DNA of 64,000 nucleotides from Frankiales bacterium (GTDB taxonomy: Bacteria; Actinomycetota; Actinomycetes; JAFAQI01), in NCBI GenBank assembly GCA_025980465.1, contig JAICXJ010000010.1:1-64000 (forward strand), in the 5' to 3' direction. Under the pieces are notes generated by a model. The model was not told the DNA's origin. It did not search any database and was given only the letters and a program-made list of their open reading frames with translations. Of this stretch, positions 50,512 through 59,500 are shown in pieces. Both the position numbers and the translations under genes were made by a program. Numbering within the stretch: position 1 is the first letter of the stretch; every line of letters starts with the position of its first letter.

Positions 50512-51381
50512 ATGAATCGACACGACTTCCTCAGCGGGCTCCATGAGCAGCTGGCGCCGCGGTCATACCTCGAGATCGGGATTCGCGACGGGTTGGGACT
50601 GGCTCGATCGCGGACCCGGACGATCGGCGTCGACCCGGACTACGCGATCACCAAAGAGCTGCGCTGTGACCTGCAGCTGGTCAAGGCCACCAGCGATGAC
50701 TTCTTCGCCCGGCCTGATGCGCTCGCCCACTTCCCTGCGGGCGTCGTGGACTACACGTTCATCGACGGGATGCACCTTTTCGAGTTCGCGTTCCGCGATT
50801 TCATCAACGCCGAGAAGGTGAGTACGCCGGGCAGCGTGATCGTGATCGATGACATGTTGCCGCGTCGGGTCTCGGAAGCGGCCCGGGACCGCCACACGAG
50901 CTTCTGGACCGGCGATGTCTACAAGCTGACCGCGGTGCTGGAGAAGTACCGGCCCGACCTTGCGGTCTTGCCGGTCGACACCGCACCCACCGGGGTGGTG
51001 ATCGTCGCGGGCCTGGACCCGAACAGCACCGTCCTGTCCGAGCACTACCAAGAAATCCTGGATGAGCACGTCGTCCCGGATCCGCAGCCGGTGCCGGACG
51101 AGGTTTTTACCCGAAGCACTGCCGCCGAGCCCGACCAGGTTCTGGCCGCAGACATCTGGGACGCCCTGATCTCGGCCCGGGACTCCGATGCGGCACCGGC
51201 ACAGGTCCTGGCCGCGGTGCGCGCCCTGCGCGGCACCTCGACCTACGTTGCCGTCCCCGATGCCCGGGTGCCATCGCAGCCGAACTGGCCGCGGTCGGCC
51301 GCCCGTGGCGGCGGCAAGCGTGGACCGGCGCGGCGCGGACGACTTCACCGGATCCGCAAGGCCATCGCGCGTCGGATCTGA
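50512..51381 (+). CDS. SAM-dependent methyltransferase-fold protein
   Basis: SYLEIGIRDGLGLARSRTRTIGVDPDY...VDYTFIDGMHLFEFAFRDFINAEKVSTPGSVIVIDDMLP. Confidence 0.65.
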   Translation: MNRHDFLSGLHEQLAPRSYLEIGIRDGLGLARSRTRTIGVDPDYAITKELRCDLQLVKATSDDFFARPDALAHFPAGVVDYTFIDGMHLFEFAFRDFINAEKVSTPGSVIVIDDMLPRRVSEAARDRHTSFWTGDVYKLTAVLEKYRPDLAVLPVDTAPTGVVIVAGLDPNSTVLSEHYQEILDEHVVPDPQPVPDEVFTRSTAAEPDQVLAADIWDALISARDSDAAPAQVLAAVRALRGTSTYVAVPDARVPSQPNWPRSAARGGGKRGPARRGRLHRIRKAIARRI

Positions 51382-51527
51382 AAACCGGGGCACCATCCGA
51401 AGTGACTACGACGCGCACGATCTGGTTACACCGCGCGGCCGAGTCGGTTGCACCACTCGATTGGCCTAAAGTTGCGCCCGCCGGAGGATGCCTCGGCCCC
51501 GGCCCATCGACGATCCTTGTGTTATCG

Positions 51528-51550
51528 GCACCTCACGCCCGCTGAGGTGC
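51528..51550 (+). promoter_or_regulatory. hairpin just upstream of the RBS of a small acidic ORF
   Basis: Perfect 8-bp stem GCACCTCA-CGCCCGC-TGAGGTGC ending a few nt before GGGGAGGA. Confidence 0.4.
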
Positions 51551-51565
51551 ACGGGGAGGACCGCG

Positions 51566-51814
51566 ATGCCACTCACTGCCGAAGAAGTGGAGCAGCTTCG
51601 ACGCATTCACCAGCTTGCGCAGTTCGGCGAGCTGCCGGCCACTATGCAGGCCCTCTTTGATGAGCTTCGGGCTCGTCACGCTGACGAGGAGCTGATCGCA
51701 CCAAATCTGGACGTTCAGGTCATTCCCCGTCAACGCACGCGCGAGGAAGCACTCGACGACTACGACGAGCTCGACGAGTACGACGACGTCCCGGTCGCCG
51801 CAGCAGCCTGGTAA
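51566..51814 (+). CDS. small acidic hypothetical protein
   Basis: 82 aa MPLTAEEVEQLRRIHQLAQFGELPATMQALFDELR...ALDDYDELDEYDDVPV with good RBS. Confidence 0.6.
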   Translation: MPLTAEEVEQLRRIHQLAQFGELPATMQALFDELRARHADEELIAPNLDVQVIPRQRTREEALDDYDELDEYDDVPVAAAAW

Positions 51815-51835
51815 GCCCGGTCCCAGGCGTCGGCC

Positions 51836-51864
51836 TGAACCGAAGCAGTTCCCTCGACGTAGTC
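51836..51864 (+). promoter_or_regulatory. candidate SigL-type ECF promoter
   Basis: TGAACC -16 nt- CGTAGTC upstream of the sigma operon. Confidence 0.5.
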
Positions 51865-51900
51865 ACTCATGATCGGAACTTGAGTGATGGGGAGCTGTTC

Positions 51901-52362
51901 ATGGACGCTTCGACGGTGACCGGCCGCTCTGCCGCCCGCCCGGTGGCGACACGCAGGGGCGCGGTAACACTCGTCGCCCGGGTCGTCGGGGTGGCGATGC
52001 TCGCCGTGACGGCGGCGATCCATTTGCGGCTGTACAGCCACTACGGCTACCGGCACATCCCGACCGAGGGCAATCTGTTCCTGCTCAACGTCATCGGGGG
52101 TTTCACGCTCGCCGTAGTTGTGCTTGCGACTCCGAGGCGCTGGCTTGGTATCGCCGCCTTCGGGGGCGCCGGGTACGAGCTTGTGACCCTCGCCGGCTTC
52201 GTCTACGCCATCTACCGGTCACTTTTCGGCTTTCGCGCATCGACTGGCGAACCGCTGTGGAAGGACGCCGTCACGGCTGAGGCCATCGGGATCGTCGTGT
52301 TGTCGGGCATCACGCTCGCCGCGCTGAACCGCTGGCGTACTCGACCCGTGACGGAGGGATGA
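51901..52362 (+). CDS. small multi-TM membrane protein
   Basis: ATG preceded by GGGGAG RBS; 4 hydrophobic segments; ATGA overlap with ECF sigma gene. Confidence 0.65.
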   Translation: MDASTVTGRSAARPVATRRGAVTLVARVVGVAMLAVTAAIHLRLYSHYGYRHIPTEGNLFLLNVIGGFTLAVVVLATPRRWLGIAAFGGAGYELVTLAGFVYAIYRSLFGFRASTGEPLWKDAVTAEAIGIVVLSGITLAALNRWRTRPVTEG

Positions 52363-52883
52363 TTACCTGCGTGGACCGCGCCGAGGAGACGGCGTTGCGC
52401 GAACTGTACGACGCGCACGCCGGCGCCTTGCTGGCCTACGCCATCCGGCTGACGAACGGTGACCGGGGTAGAGCCGAGGACGTCGTCCAGGAGACCCTGC
52501 TTCGGGCCTGGCGGCATCGCGACGCCCTCGACGAGGATCGTGGCCCGATCCGACCGTGGCTGTTCACCGTCGCCCACCATGTCGCGATCGATGCTTACCG
52601 GGCTCGTGCCGCCCGACCCACCGAAGTCGGCGACGCTGTCCTTGCCGCCGTGCCCTCAGCAGATGTCATCGACGCGAGCCTGGACCGGTTGGTGATCAGC
52701 GACGCGATGCAGTCGCTGTCGCCGGAGCATCGTGCCGTCATCGTCGAGACCTACTACCGCGGCCGGTCGGTGGCACAAGCTGCCGTCGCCCTCGGTGTGC
52801 CTCCCGGCACCGTCAAATCGCGCACCTTCTATGCACTGCGGGCGCTGAAGCTCGCATTGACCGAACGCGGCGTGAGCACATGA
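52359..52883 (+). CDS. ECF RNA polymerase sigma factor, SigL-like
   Basis: LRELYDAHAGALLAYAIRLT, AEDVVQETLLRAWRHRDAL, LFTVAHHVAIDAYRA, SPEHRAVIVETYYRGRSVAQAAVALGVPPGTVKSRTFYALRAL. Confidence 0.92.
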   Translation: MITCVDRAEETALRELYDAHAGALLAYAIRLTNGDRGRAEDVVQETLLRAWRHRDALDEDRGPIRPWLFTVAHHVAIDAYRARAARPTEVGDAVLAAVPSADVIDASLDRLVISDAMQSLSPEHRAVIVETYYRGRSVAQAAVALGVPPGTVKSRTFYALRALKLALTERGVST

Positions 52884-53542
52884 AGTGTCAGGATGCGACG
52901 CTTTCACTCGGCGCCTACCTGCTCGGGGCGCTCGAACCGACTGAGTGCGCCGAAGTCGACGCGCACCTGCGCGAGTGCGCGGCCTGCCAACGCGAACTCG
53001 CCGAACTCGCCGGCCTGCCCTCGATGCTCGAGCAACTCAGGCTGGAGGATGTCGAAACCGGGCCGGCGATCACCCCACCCGACGACCTGTTCGACCGGGT
53101 CGCAGCCCGGGCCCGCGCCGAGGAACCGGCGCCGCAGCGCGGCCGGTTCATCCGGTACCGGCGACTGACAGCGGTGGCCGCAGCGGTCGTCGTACTCGGC
53201 GGCGTCGCTGTCGGCGCGGTCGCACTTAGCCACAACGACGGGGGCTCCGCCGGGATCCGTACGGTGTCCGCGACGCGGGGTGCGGTCCGGATGACGGTGC
53301 AGCTGAAGTCCCAGACCGCCGGCACTGCGCTCGATGTCTCGGTGGCCGGGCTGCCTGAGAACGAGCACTGCTGGTTGGTGGCGTTCGGCAGGAACGGTAC
53401 CCGGGATGTTGCGGGCCGGTGGGACGCGACCTACGGCGGCCATGCCCGGGTCACCGGATCGACACAGATCCCGCTCGATCAGCTCACCAAGCTGGTCCTG
53501 CTCGGCAGCAACCACCAGCCACTCGACCAGATCGCCGTCTAG
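52880..53542 (+). CDS. zinc-binding anti-sigma factor (RslA-like)
   Basis: VDAHLRECAACQREL (HxxxCxxC ZAS motif), one TM segment, extracytoplasmic domain; ATGA overlap with sigma. Confidence 0.88.
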   Translation: MKCQDATLSLGAYLLGALEPTECAEVDAHLRECAACQRELAELAGLPSMLEQLRLEDVETGPAITPPDDLFDRVAARARAEEPAPQRGRFIRYRRLTAVAAAVVVLGGVAVGAVALSHNDGGSAGIRTVSATRGAVRMTVQLKSQTAGTALDVSVAGLPENEHCWLVAFGRNGTRDVAGRWDATYGGHARVTGSTQIPLDQLTKLVLLGSNHQPLDQIAV

Positions 53543-53721
53543 CGCTCGTGGGCCCGGCCGTGCGTGGCGGGCCTGGAGCCGCCGAACGGCGTAATTCCGC
53601 AGGTTTCGGTTTGCGCCACCGGCTGGTTTCGAACCGGCGCCGCAGCGGGCACCATCAAGGTTGTCGTACTCCGTTCGAGTGCATTCAGGACAGCCTGTTC
53701 CCCAGCTGTAGGAGCCGGATC

Positions 53722-54102
53722 GTGGAGTTGGCCGCCCGAGAGGTGCTTACTCTCGCGTTTTCGCGTCGGGCGCCCGCGATGGCCAGGCGGGCGGTGCGCG
53801 AGTTCGCCACTTCCACTCGATGTGCCGAGATTGCCGACACCGCCGAGTTGCTCGCCTCCGAACTGGTCACTAACGCGGTCACGCATGGCCATGGCAAGGT
53901 CACGATGTTGATGGAGTCCGACGCCCGCGGTCTCGAGGTAACCGTCTGCGACGACAATCCGACCCGGCCCGCGATGGTCGACGGCGACCCGTTCTCGCTC
54001 GGGGGCAGGGGCTTGCATCTGGTCGAGCTGCTGGCCGACGCGTGGGGAGTCACGCCGGACTCCGCCGGTCCCGGCAAGGGAGTCTGGTTCCGCCTGGCCT
54101 GA
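53722..54102 (+). CDS. RsbW-like anti-sigma factor/histidine kinase-type ATPase
   Basis: ARRAVREFATSTRCAEIADTAELLASELVTNAVTHGHGKV...VTVCDDNPTRP...GGRGLHLVELLADAWGV. Confidence 0.85.
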   Translation: MELAAREVLTLAFSRRAPAMARRAVREFATSTRCAEIADTAELLASELVTNAVTHGHGKVTMLMESDARGLEVTVCDDNPTRPAMVDGDPFSLGGRGLHLVELLADAWGVTPDSAGPGKGVWFRLA

Positions 54103-54130
54103 CGCTGCCGGCGTGACGCTGCCGTGGGTG

Positions 54131-54166
54131 GGGCCAGGGCTGTGGGGCCAGGGGCGTGGGCCAGGG
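54131..54166. repeat. three copies of GGGCCAGGG
   Basis: Copies at 54131-54139, 54145-54153, 54158-54166. Confidence 0.6.
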
Positions 54167-54181
54167 CGAGCCCTTGACGAC

Positions 54182-54199
54182 TTCGAACATGTGTTCGAA
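54182..54199. promoter_or_regulatory. LexA binding site (SOS box)
   Basis: TTCGAAC-ATGT-GTTCGAA: matches actinobacterial SOS box TCGAAC(N4)GTTCGA exactly. Confidence 0.88.
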
Positions 54200-54208
54200 A
54201 ATCGCTAG

Positions 54209-54934
54209 GTGACCGCCCCCGTCAGGACGCCGCCGACGCCAGAACGGCAGCTGGCGCATCTAGGGGTGGTGTCGGGGTCGGCGCTCGGGGCGGCCTGGGG
54301 GTCACGGCCCACCGGACCGCAGCTGCCGGTGGTGGCGGCGCTGGAGCCATTGCTCCCGCAGGGGTTACGGCGGGGGAGCACGATCAGCGTCGAAGGATCG
54401 GTCTCACTGCTCCTGGCCTTGCTGTCGGCAGCGTCGGCGGATGGTGCCTGGTGTGTGCTGGTGGACCTGCCGCCGATCAGCGCCGAGGCAGCCCGCGATC
54501 ACGGCGTGGATCTGGCCCGGCTGCCGCTGATCCCGGCGACTGGGTCCAACTGGGTCGCCGTGGTGGGCGCGTTGCTCGATGCCTTCGACATCGTCGTGGC
54601 CCGCTCACCGGCCCGGCTCACCGACACCGAGTTACGGCGGCTGACCGCCCGCACCCGGCAGCGGGGGGCAGTGCTGGTGCCGTTCCTGACCGACGGGACC
54701 CGCTGGCCGCTCGCCGACCTTCGGATGTCGGTCGAGCCCGGACAGTGGTCGGGGATCGGTGACGGTTACGGCCGGCTGCGACGCCGACAGGTCACCGTCA
54801 CGGCCGCTGGTCGTGGGCAGGCGGTCCGGCCGCGATCGAGCGAGCTGTGGTTGCCGAATCCCCAGGGCAGTGTCGACGCGTGTCCGGCTGAGCCGGTCGC
54901 GCCGGTGCTCACGATCCATCCCCGCCATGGCTGA
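54209..54934 (+). CDS. imuA: ImuA-like RecA-fold protein of the mutagenesis cassette
   Basis: Position immediately upstream of imuB, SOS box, PLLPQGLRRGSTISVEGSVSLLLALLSAASADGAWCVLVDLPP. Confidence 0.82.
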   Translation: MTAPVRTPPTPERQLAHLGVVSGSALGAAWGSRPTGPQLPVVAALEPLLPQGLRRGSTISVEGSVSLLLALLSAASADGAWCVLVDLPPISAEAARDHGVDLARLPLIPATGSNWVAVVGALLDAFDIVVARSPARLTDTELRRLTARTRQRGAVLVPFLTDGTRWPLADLRMSVEPGQWSGIGDGYGRLRRRQVTVTAAGRGQAVRPRSSELWLPNPQGSVDACPAEPVAPVLTIHPRHG

Positions 54935-56504
54935 CCCACCGCGACTGGCGGTGCTGTGGTGCCCGGACTGGCCGGTGGTCGCCGCGCGGTCGAGTACCGG
55001 CGGTGGCCGGGGCGATGGCATCGCCGCCGCCGTAATGACCGCGAACCACGTGGTGGCGTGTTCGCCGTACGCCCGAGAGTTCGGCGTACGGCGCGGGATG
55101 CGCCGTCGGGAAGCGCAGGCCCGCTGCCCGGACCTGGTGGTCATGGCGCGCGACGAAGCGGCGGAGGCACGCTGTTTCGAGCCGACCATCCAAGCGGTCG
55201 AGGCGGTGGTCGCTGGGGTCGAAGTGATGCGACCCGGTCTCATTGCAGTGGGCGCGGCGGGTCCGAGCCGATTCTTCGGTGGCGAGCCGGCGCTGGTCGA
55301 GGCGTTGCGCGATGCGGTGCAGGCCACCGTCGACGACGTCGAGATCGGAGTCGCGGACGGCACCTTCGCCGCCGAGCAGGCCGCCCGGCGCGGCATCGTC
55401 GTACCAGCCGGGTCCTCGGCGGCCTTCCTTGCCGCCCTGCCGGTCGCCACTCTTGATGCGTTCGGCGACTCGCCGCTGGTGGACGTGCTGCAACGGTTGG
55501 GAATCCGGACCCTCGGCGGGTTCGCGGCGCTTCCCGCGAAAGATGTGTCGGCGCGGTTCGGGCCGTTAGGCGCCTGGGCGCATCGTCAGGCCGGTGGCCG
55601 TGACGACCGGCCGGTCGTGGTGCGCGAGCCGCCGCTCGAGTGCGCCGTTGCCGTGGAGTTCGAGCCGGCGGTCGACCGGGTCGACGTGATCGCATTCAGT
55701 GCCCGCAGCGTCGCCGAGAAGTTCATCGCCGACCTCGCCGCCCGGGCTCTGGCGTGTGCCTGCGTCGAACTGGAGGTCACGACCGAGAACGGCGAGCAGC
55801 TGGTACGTCGCTGGCGGCAGACCGGCGTACTGACCGCGCCCGACGTCATCGACCGAGTGCGTTGGCAGGTCGAGGGCTGGCTGCGACAGCAAAATGACTC
55901 CTCCTCGCAGCTGCCGTCAGCCGGAATCGTCCGGCTACGGATAGTGCCGGTTGAGGTGGTCCCGACCGGCACCCACCAGCAGGCGTTGTGGGGCGGGGAA
56001 GGCGAATCCGGCGCCCGGGCTCGCCGGGCGCTGGCCCGGGTGCAGACCATGCTCGGCCTCGGTGCGGTGGTGCAGCCACTGGTGGCCGGCGGTCGTAGCC
56101 CGGTCCAGCGCACCGAGCTCGTCGCCTGGGGCGAAGAGCGGTCGCTGTCGCGGCAGCCATCCGATCCGTGGCCGGGCCGGCTGCCGTCACCCGCACCGTC
56201 GGTGGTGCTCGCTCCGCCGGCCCCGATCCAGCTGCTCGACGCGACCGGGCGCCCGGTCGTGGTCAGCGAGCGAGGTGCGGTGACTCGACCGCCGACCCGG
56301 CTGAGGATCGGCGGGGAGACCCCGGTGTCGGTGACTTCGTGGGCCGGGCCGTGGCCGGCGGACGAACGCTGGTGGGATCCGGCCAGCGCCGCCCGGGTAG
56401 CCCGGATGCAGCTGGTCGACGTACGAGGTCGCGCCTACCTGGTGGCCGGTGAAATGTCCGCCGATCACACCCCCGGCTGGTTCCTGGAAGGCATCTATGA
56501 CTAG
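54927..56504 (+). CDS. imuB: ImuB, Y-family polymerase-like protein
   Basis: LAVLWCPDWPVVAARS (DinB-like N-terminus without catalytic acids), GVRRGMRRREAQARCPDLVV, candidate clamp-binding QQALWG. Confidence 0.9.
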   Translation: MADPPRLAVLWCPDWPVVAARSSTGGGRGDGIAAAVMTANHVVACSPYAREFGVRRGMRRREAQARCPDLVVMARDEAAEARCFEPTIQAVEAVVAGVEVMRPGLIAVGAAGPSRFFGGEPALVEALRDAVQATVDDVEIGVADGTFAAEQAARRGIVVPAGSSAAFLAALPVATLDAFGDSPLVDVLQRLGIRTLGGFAALPAKDVSARFGPLGAWAHRQAGGRDDRPVVVREPPLECAVAVEFEPAVDRVDVIAFSARSVAEKFIADLAARALACACVELEVTTENGEQLVRRWRQTGVLTAPDVIDRVRWQVEGWLRQQNDSSSQLPSAGIVRLRIVPVEVVPTGTHQQALWGGEGESGARARRALARVQTMLGLGAVVQPLVAGGRSPVQRTELVAWGEERSLSRQPSDPWPGRLPSPAPSVVLAPPAPIQLLDATGRPVVVSERGAVTRPPTRLRIGGETPVSVTSWAGPWPADERWWDPASAARVARMQLVDVRGRAYLVAGEMSADHTPGWFLEGIYD

Positions 56505-56514
56505 CCAGACTCAT

Positions 56515-56583
56515 AGCAATGTGACATTGCTGTGGGCGATGTGGAATTGCTGCAGCGGTTTTCCGCAGCAATGTGACATTGCT
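56515..56583. repeat. cluster of 17-bp palindromic repeats AGCAATGTGACATTGCT
   Basis: Two identical copies (56515-56531, 56567-56583), degenerate copy GGCGATGTGGAATTGCT (56535-56551) and hairpin TGCAGCGG-TTTT-CCGCAGCA (56551-56570). Confidence 0.85.
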
Positions 56584-56597
56584 CGAGGAGCGCAGTA

Positions 56598-59500
56598 GTG
56601 GGGTGGGGGAATCCGCCGATCCCGTGGCGCGAGCTCGAGCGGCGGTTGTCGAACCGGCGGCCGGGCTGGAGGCCGGAGGATCCGGTCACGGACTACTCCG
56701 AGCCGGGCTTTCCCGGTGACGGTGGCGACTCGGTTGCTGAGTCTGATCTGGGTGCACAGTCACGTCACCGCCCGGCGTATGAGCCGAAACCGCTCGACCG
56801 GCCGAGGGATGCGATCCCGTACGCCGAACTGCACGCGCATTCGTCGTTCAGTCATCTCGATGGCGCCAGCACCCCGGAGGAGATGGTCGAGGAGGCAGCA
56901 CGGCTTGGGTTGGAAGGTCTCGCGTTGACCGACCACAACGGGATGTACGGCGTGGTCCGGTTCGCCGAGGCCGCCGAGGCGGTCGGGATGCCGACGATCT
57001 ACGGCGCCGAGCTCTCACTCGACATCCCGATACCACGCACCAGGACCGAGCAGCTGACGGTGGCTCGATCCGGGATGCCGGACCCGGCCGGCCGACATCT
57101 GCTGGTGCTGGCGCGCGACCCGCAGGGTTATGCCCGGCTGTGTCGGGCAATGAGCGCCGCGCATCGCCGCGGGGGAGCGAAAGGGCGACCGGTCTACGAC
57201 CTCGACGAGGTCACCGAGCTTTCCGGCGGGCACTGGGTGGTGCTGACCGGCTGCCGCAAGGGGCCGGTGCGGACCGCGCTCGAGGCCGGTCCGCTCGGCA
57301 CTTTCGGACTCGACCCGGCCCGGCGTGCGCTCGACGAGCTCATCGGCCGGTTCGGCCGGGACAACGTCGTCGTCGAGCTCGGCTTCGCCCGTGATCCGGT
57401 CGCCGATGAGCGGTACGACGCGCTGGTCGGGCTGGCTGACGGCGCCGGACTTCCGGCGCTCGCAACGACCGCAGCGCACTACCACGCACCACCCCGCCGA
57501 CCGCTGGCCACGGCGATGGCCGCGGTCCGTGCTCGGCGCTCCCTCGACGAGATCGACGGCTGGCTACCCGCCTGGGCCGACGCCCACTTACGCACCGGCG
57601 AAGAGATGTCGGCGCGGTTCGCCCGCTGGCCCGGGGTGATCGAGACTGCGGCGCGGCTCGGTCGTGAGCTGGCGTTCCCGATCGGGCTGATCGCGCCGCA
57701 GCTGCCCCCGTTCCCGGTGCCTGCGGGTCACACCGAGATGAGCTACCTGCGCGAGCTGACGATGAAAGGGGCGCGTGACAAGTACGGCCCGCCTGGCGGT
57801 CGAACGCCGGAAGGCGGCAGCAACGCCAAGGCCTACGCCCAGATCGAACACGAACTCACCGTCATCGAAGAGCTCAACTTTCCCGGGTACTTCCTCGTCG
57901 TCTGGGACATCGTGCGGTTCGCGGGGGAGGCGGGCATCCTCTGTCAGGGTCGCGGTTCGGCGGCTTCGTCGGCGGTGTGCTACGCGCTGTCGATCACCGC
58001 GGTCGACGCGGTGGCCTACGGGCTGTTGTTCGAGCGCTTTCTGGCTGCCGAACGCGGCGAGCCGCCGGACATCGACGTTGACATCGAGTCGGGTCGTCGT
58101 GAGGAGGTCATCCAGTACGTCTACGAGTTGCACGGCCGCGACCACGCCGCTCAGGTCGCGAACGTCATCACCTACCGGCCTCGTTCCGCCGTACGCGACG
58201 TAGCCAAAGCCCTGGGCTACTCGACCGGCACCCAGGATGCCTGGAGCAAGCAGATCGAGCACGGCTACCACGCTCGGGTGCCCACCCCAAATAGTGAGTC
58301 AGACGTCGACATCCCGGAGCCGGTGCTCACTCTCGCCAATGAGCTCGCCGATGCCCCCCGGCATCTCGGTATCCACTCCGGCGGCATGGTGATCTGTGAC
58401 CGGCCGATCGTCGAGGTCTGCCCGGTCGAGTGGGGCCGGATGCCCGGTCGCACCGTGTTGCAGTGGGACAAAGACGACTGCGCGGCGATCGGACTGGTGA
58501 AGTTCGACCTGCTCGGGCTGGGGATGCTCTCGGCGATCCGCTACAGCTTCGAGCTGATCGAGGACTGGTACGGCGTTCGGTACGACCTGTCGACGATTCC
58601 GAAGGAGGCCGCCTGCGTCTACGACATGGTCTGTGCGGCTGACACCGTTGGGGTGTTCCAGATCGAGTCGCGGGCGCAGATGGCCACGCTTCCGCGGCTG
58701 CGGCCCCGGTGCTTCTACGACCTGGTGATCGAGGTCGCGTTGATCAGGCCGGGCCCGATCCAGGGCGACTCGGTACACCCTTACATTCGGCGCCGCCACG
58801 GCCGGGAGCCGATCACCTACATCCATCCCTCGCTCAAGCCCGCGTTGGAGCGGACGCTGGGAATCCCGCTGTTCCAAGAGCAGCTGATGCAGCTCGCGGT
58901 CGCTGCTGCCGGCTTCTCCAATGCCGAGGCAGACCAGTTGCGTCGCGCGATGGGGTCGAAACGGTCCGCGGCGAAGATCGACGCCTTGCGGCAGCGGCTC
59001 TATCAGGGGATGGCGGCGAACGGCATCACCGGTGACGACGCTGACGAGATCGTCGACAAGATCCGCGCGTTCGCGGCGTTCGGCTTCGCCGAAAGCCACG
59101 CCATCTCCTTCGCGTTGCTGGTCTACGCCTCGTCCTGGCTGAAGCTGCACTATCCGGCGGCGTTCTGTGCCGCGCTGATCAACGCCCAGCCGATGGGTTT
59201 CTACTCACCGCAGTCGCTGGTCGCTGATGCCCGCCGGCACGGTGTCGAGACCAGGGGTCCTGATATCAACATCTCCTCCGACAAGGCGTCCCTCGAGGAC
59301 GGGCCGGGACCGTCACAGTGTCCGTGTCTCGAGGCGCCACAACCCGTCGTACGACTCGGGTTGTCCAGCGTCCGCACGATTGGTGACGAGCTTGCCGAAA
59401 AGATCGTGGCGATCCGGGACGCATCCGGCCGGTTTGCCTCGATGACCGACCTCGCCCATCGGGTCGGACTGTCGACTGACCAGATGGAGGCATTGGCGAC

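Noticed and set aside
53551-53573. GGCCCG...CGGGCC hairpin after the anti-sigma gene
   Set aside because: Only a 6-bp stem in GC-rich sequence without T tract; not distinguishable from background
58299-59150. 283-aa minus-strand ORF
   Set aside because: Antisense shadow within dnaE2
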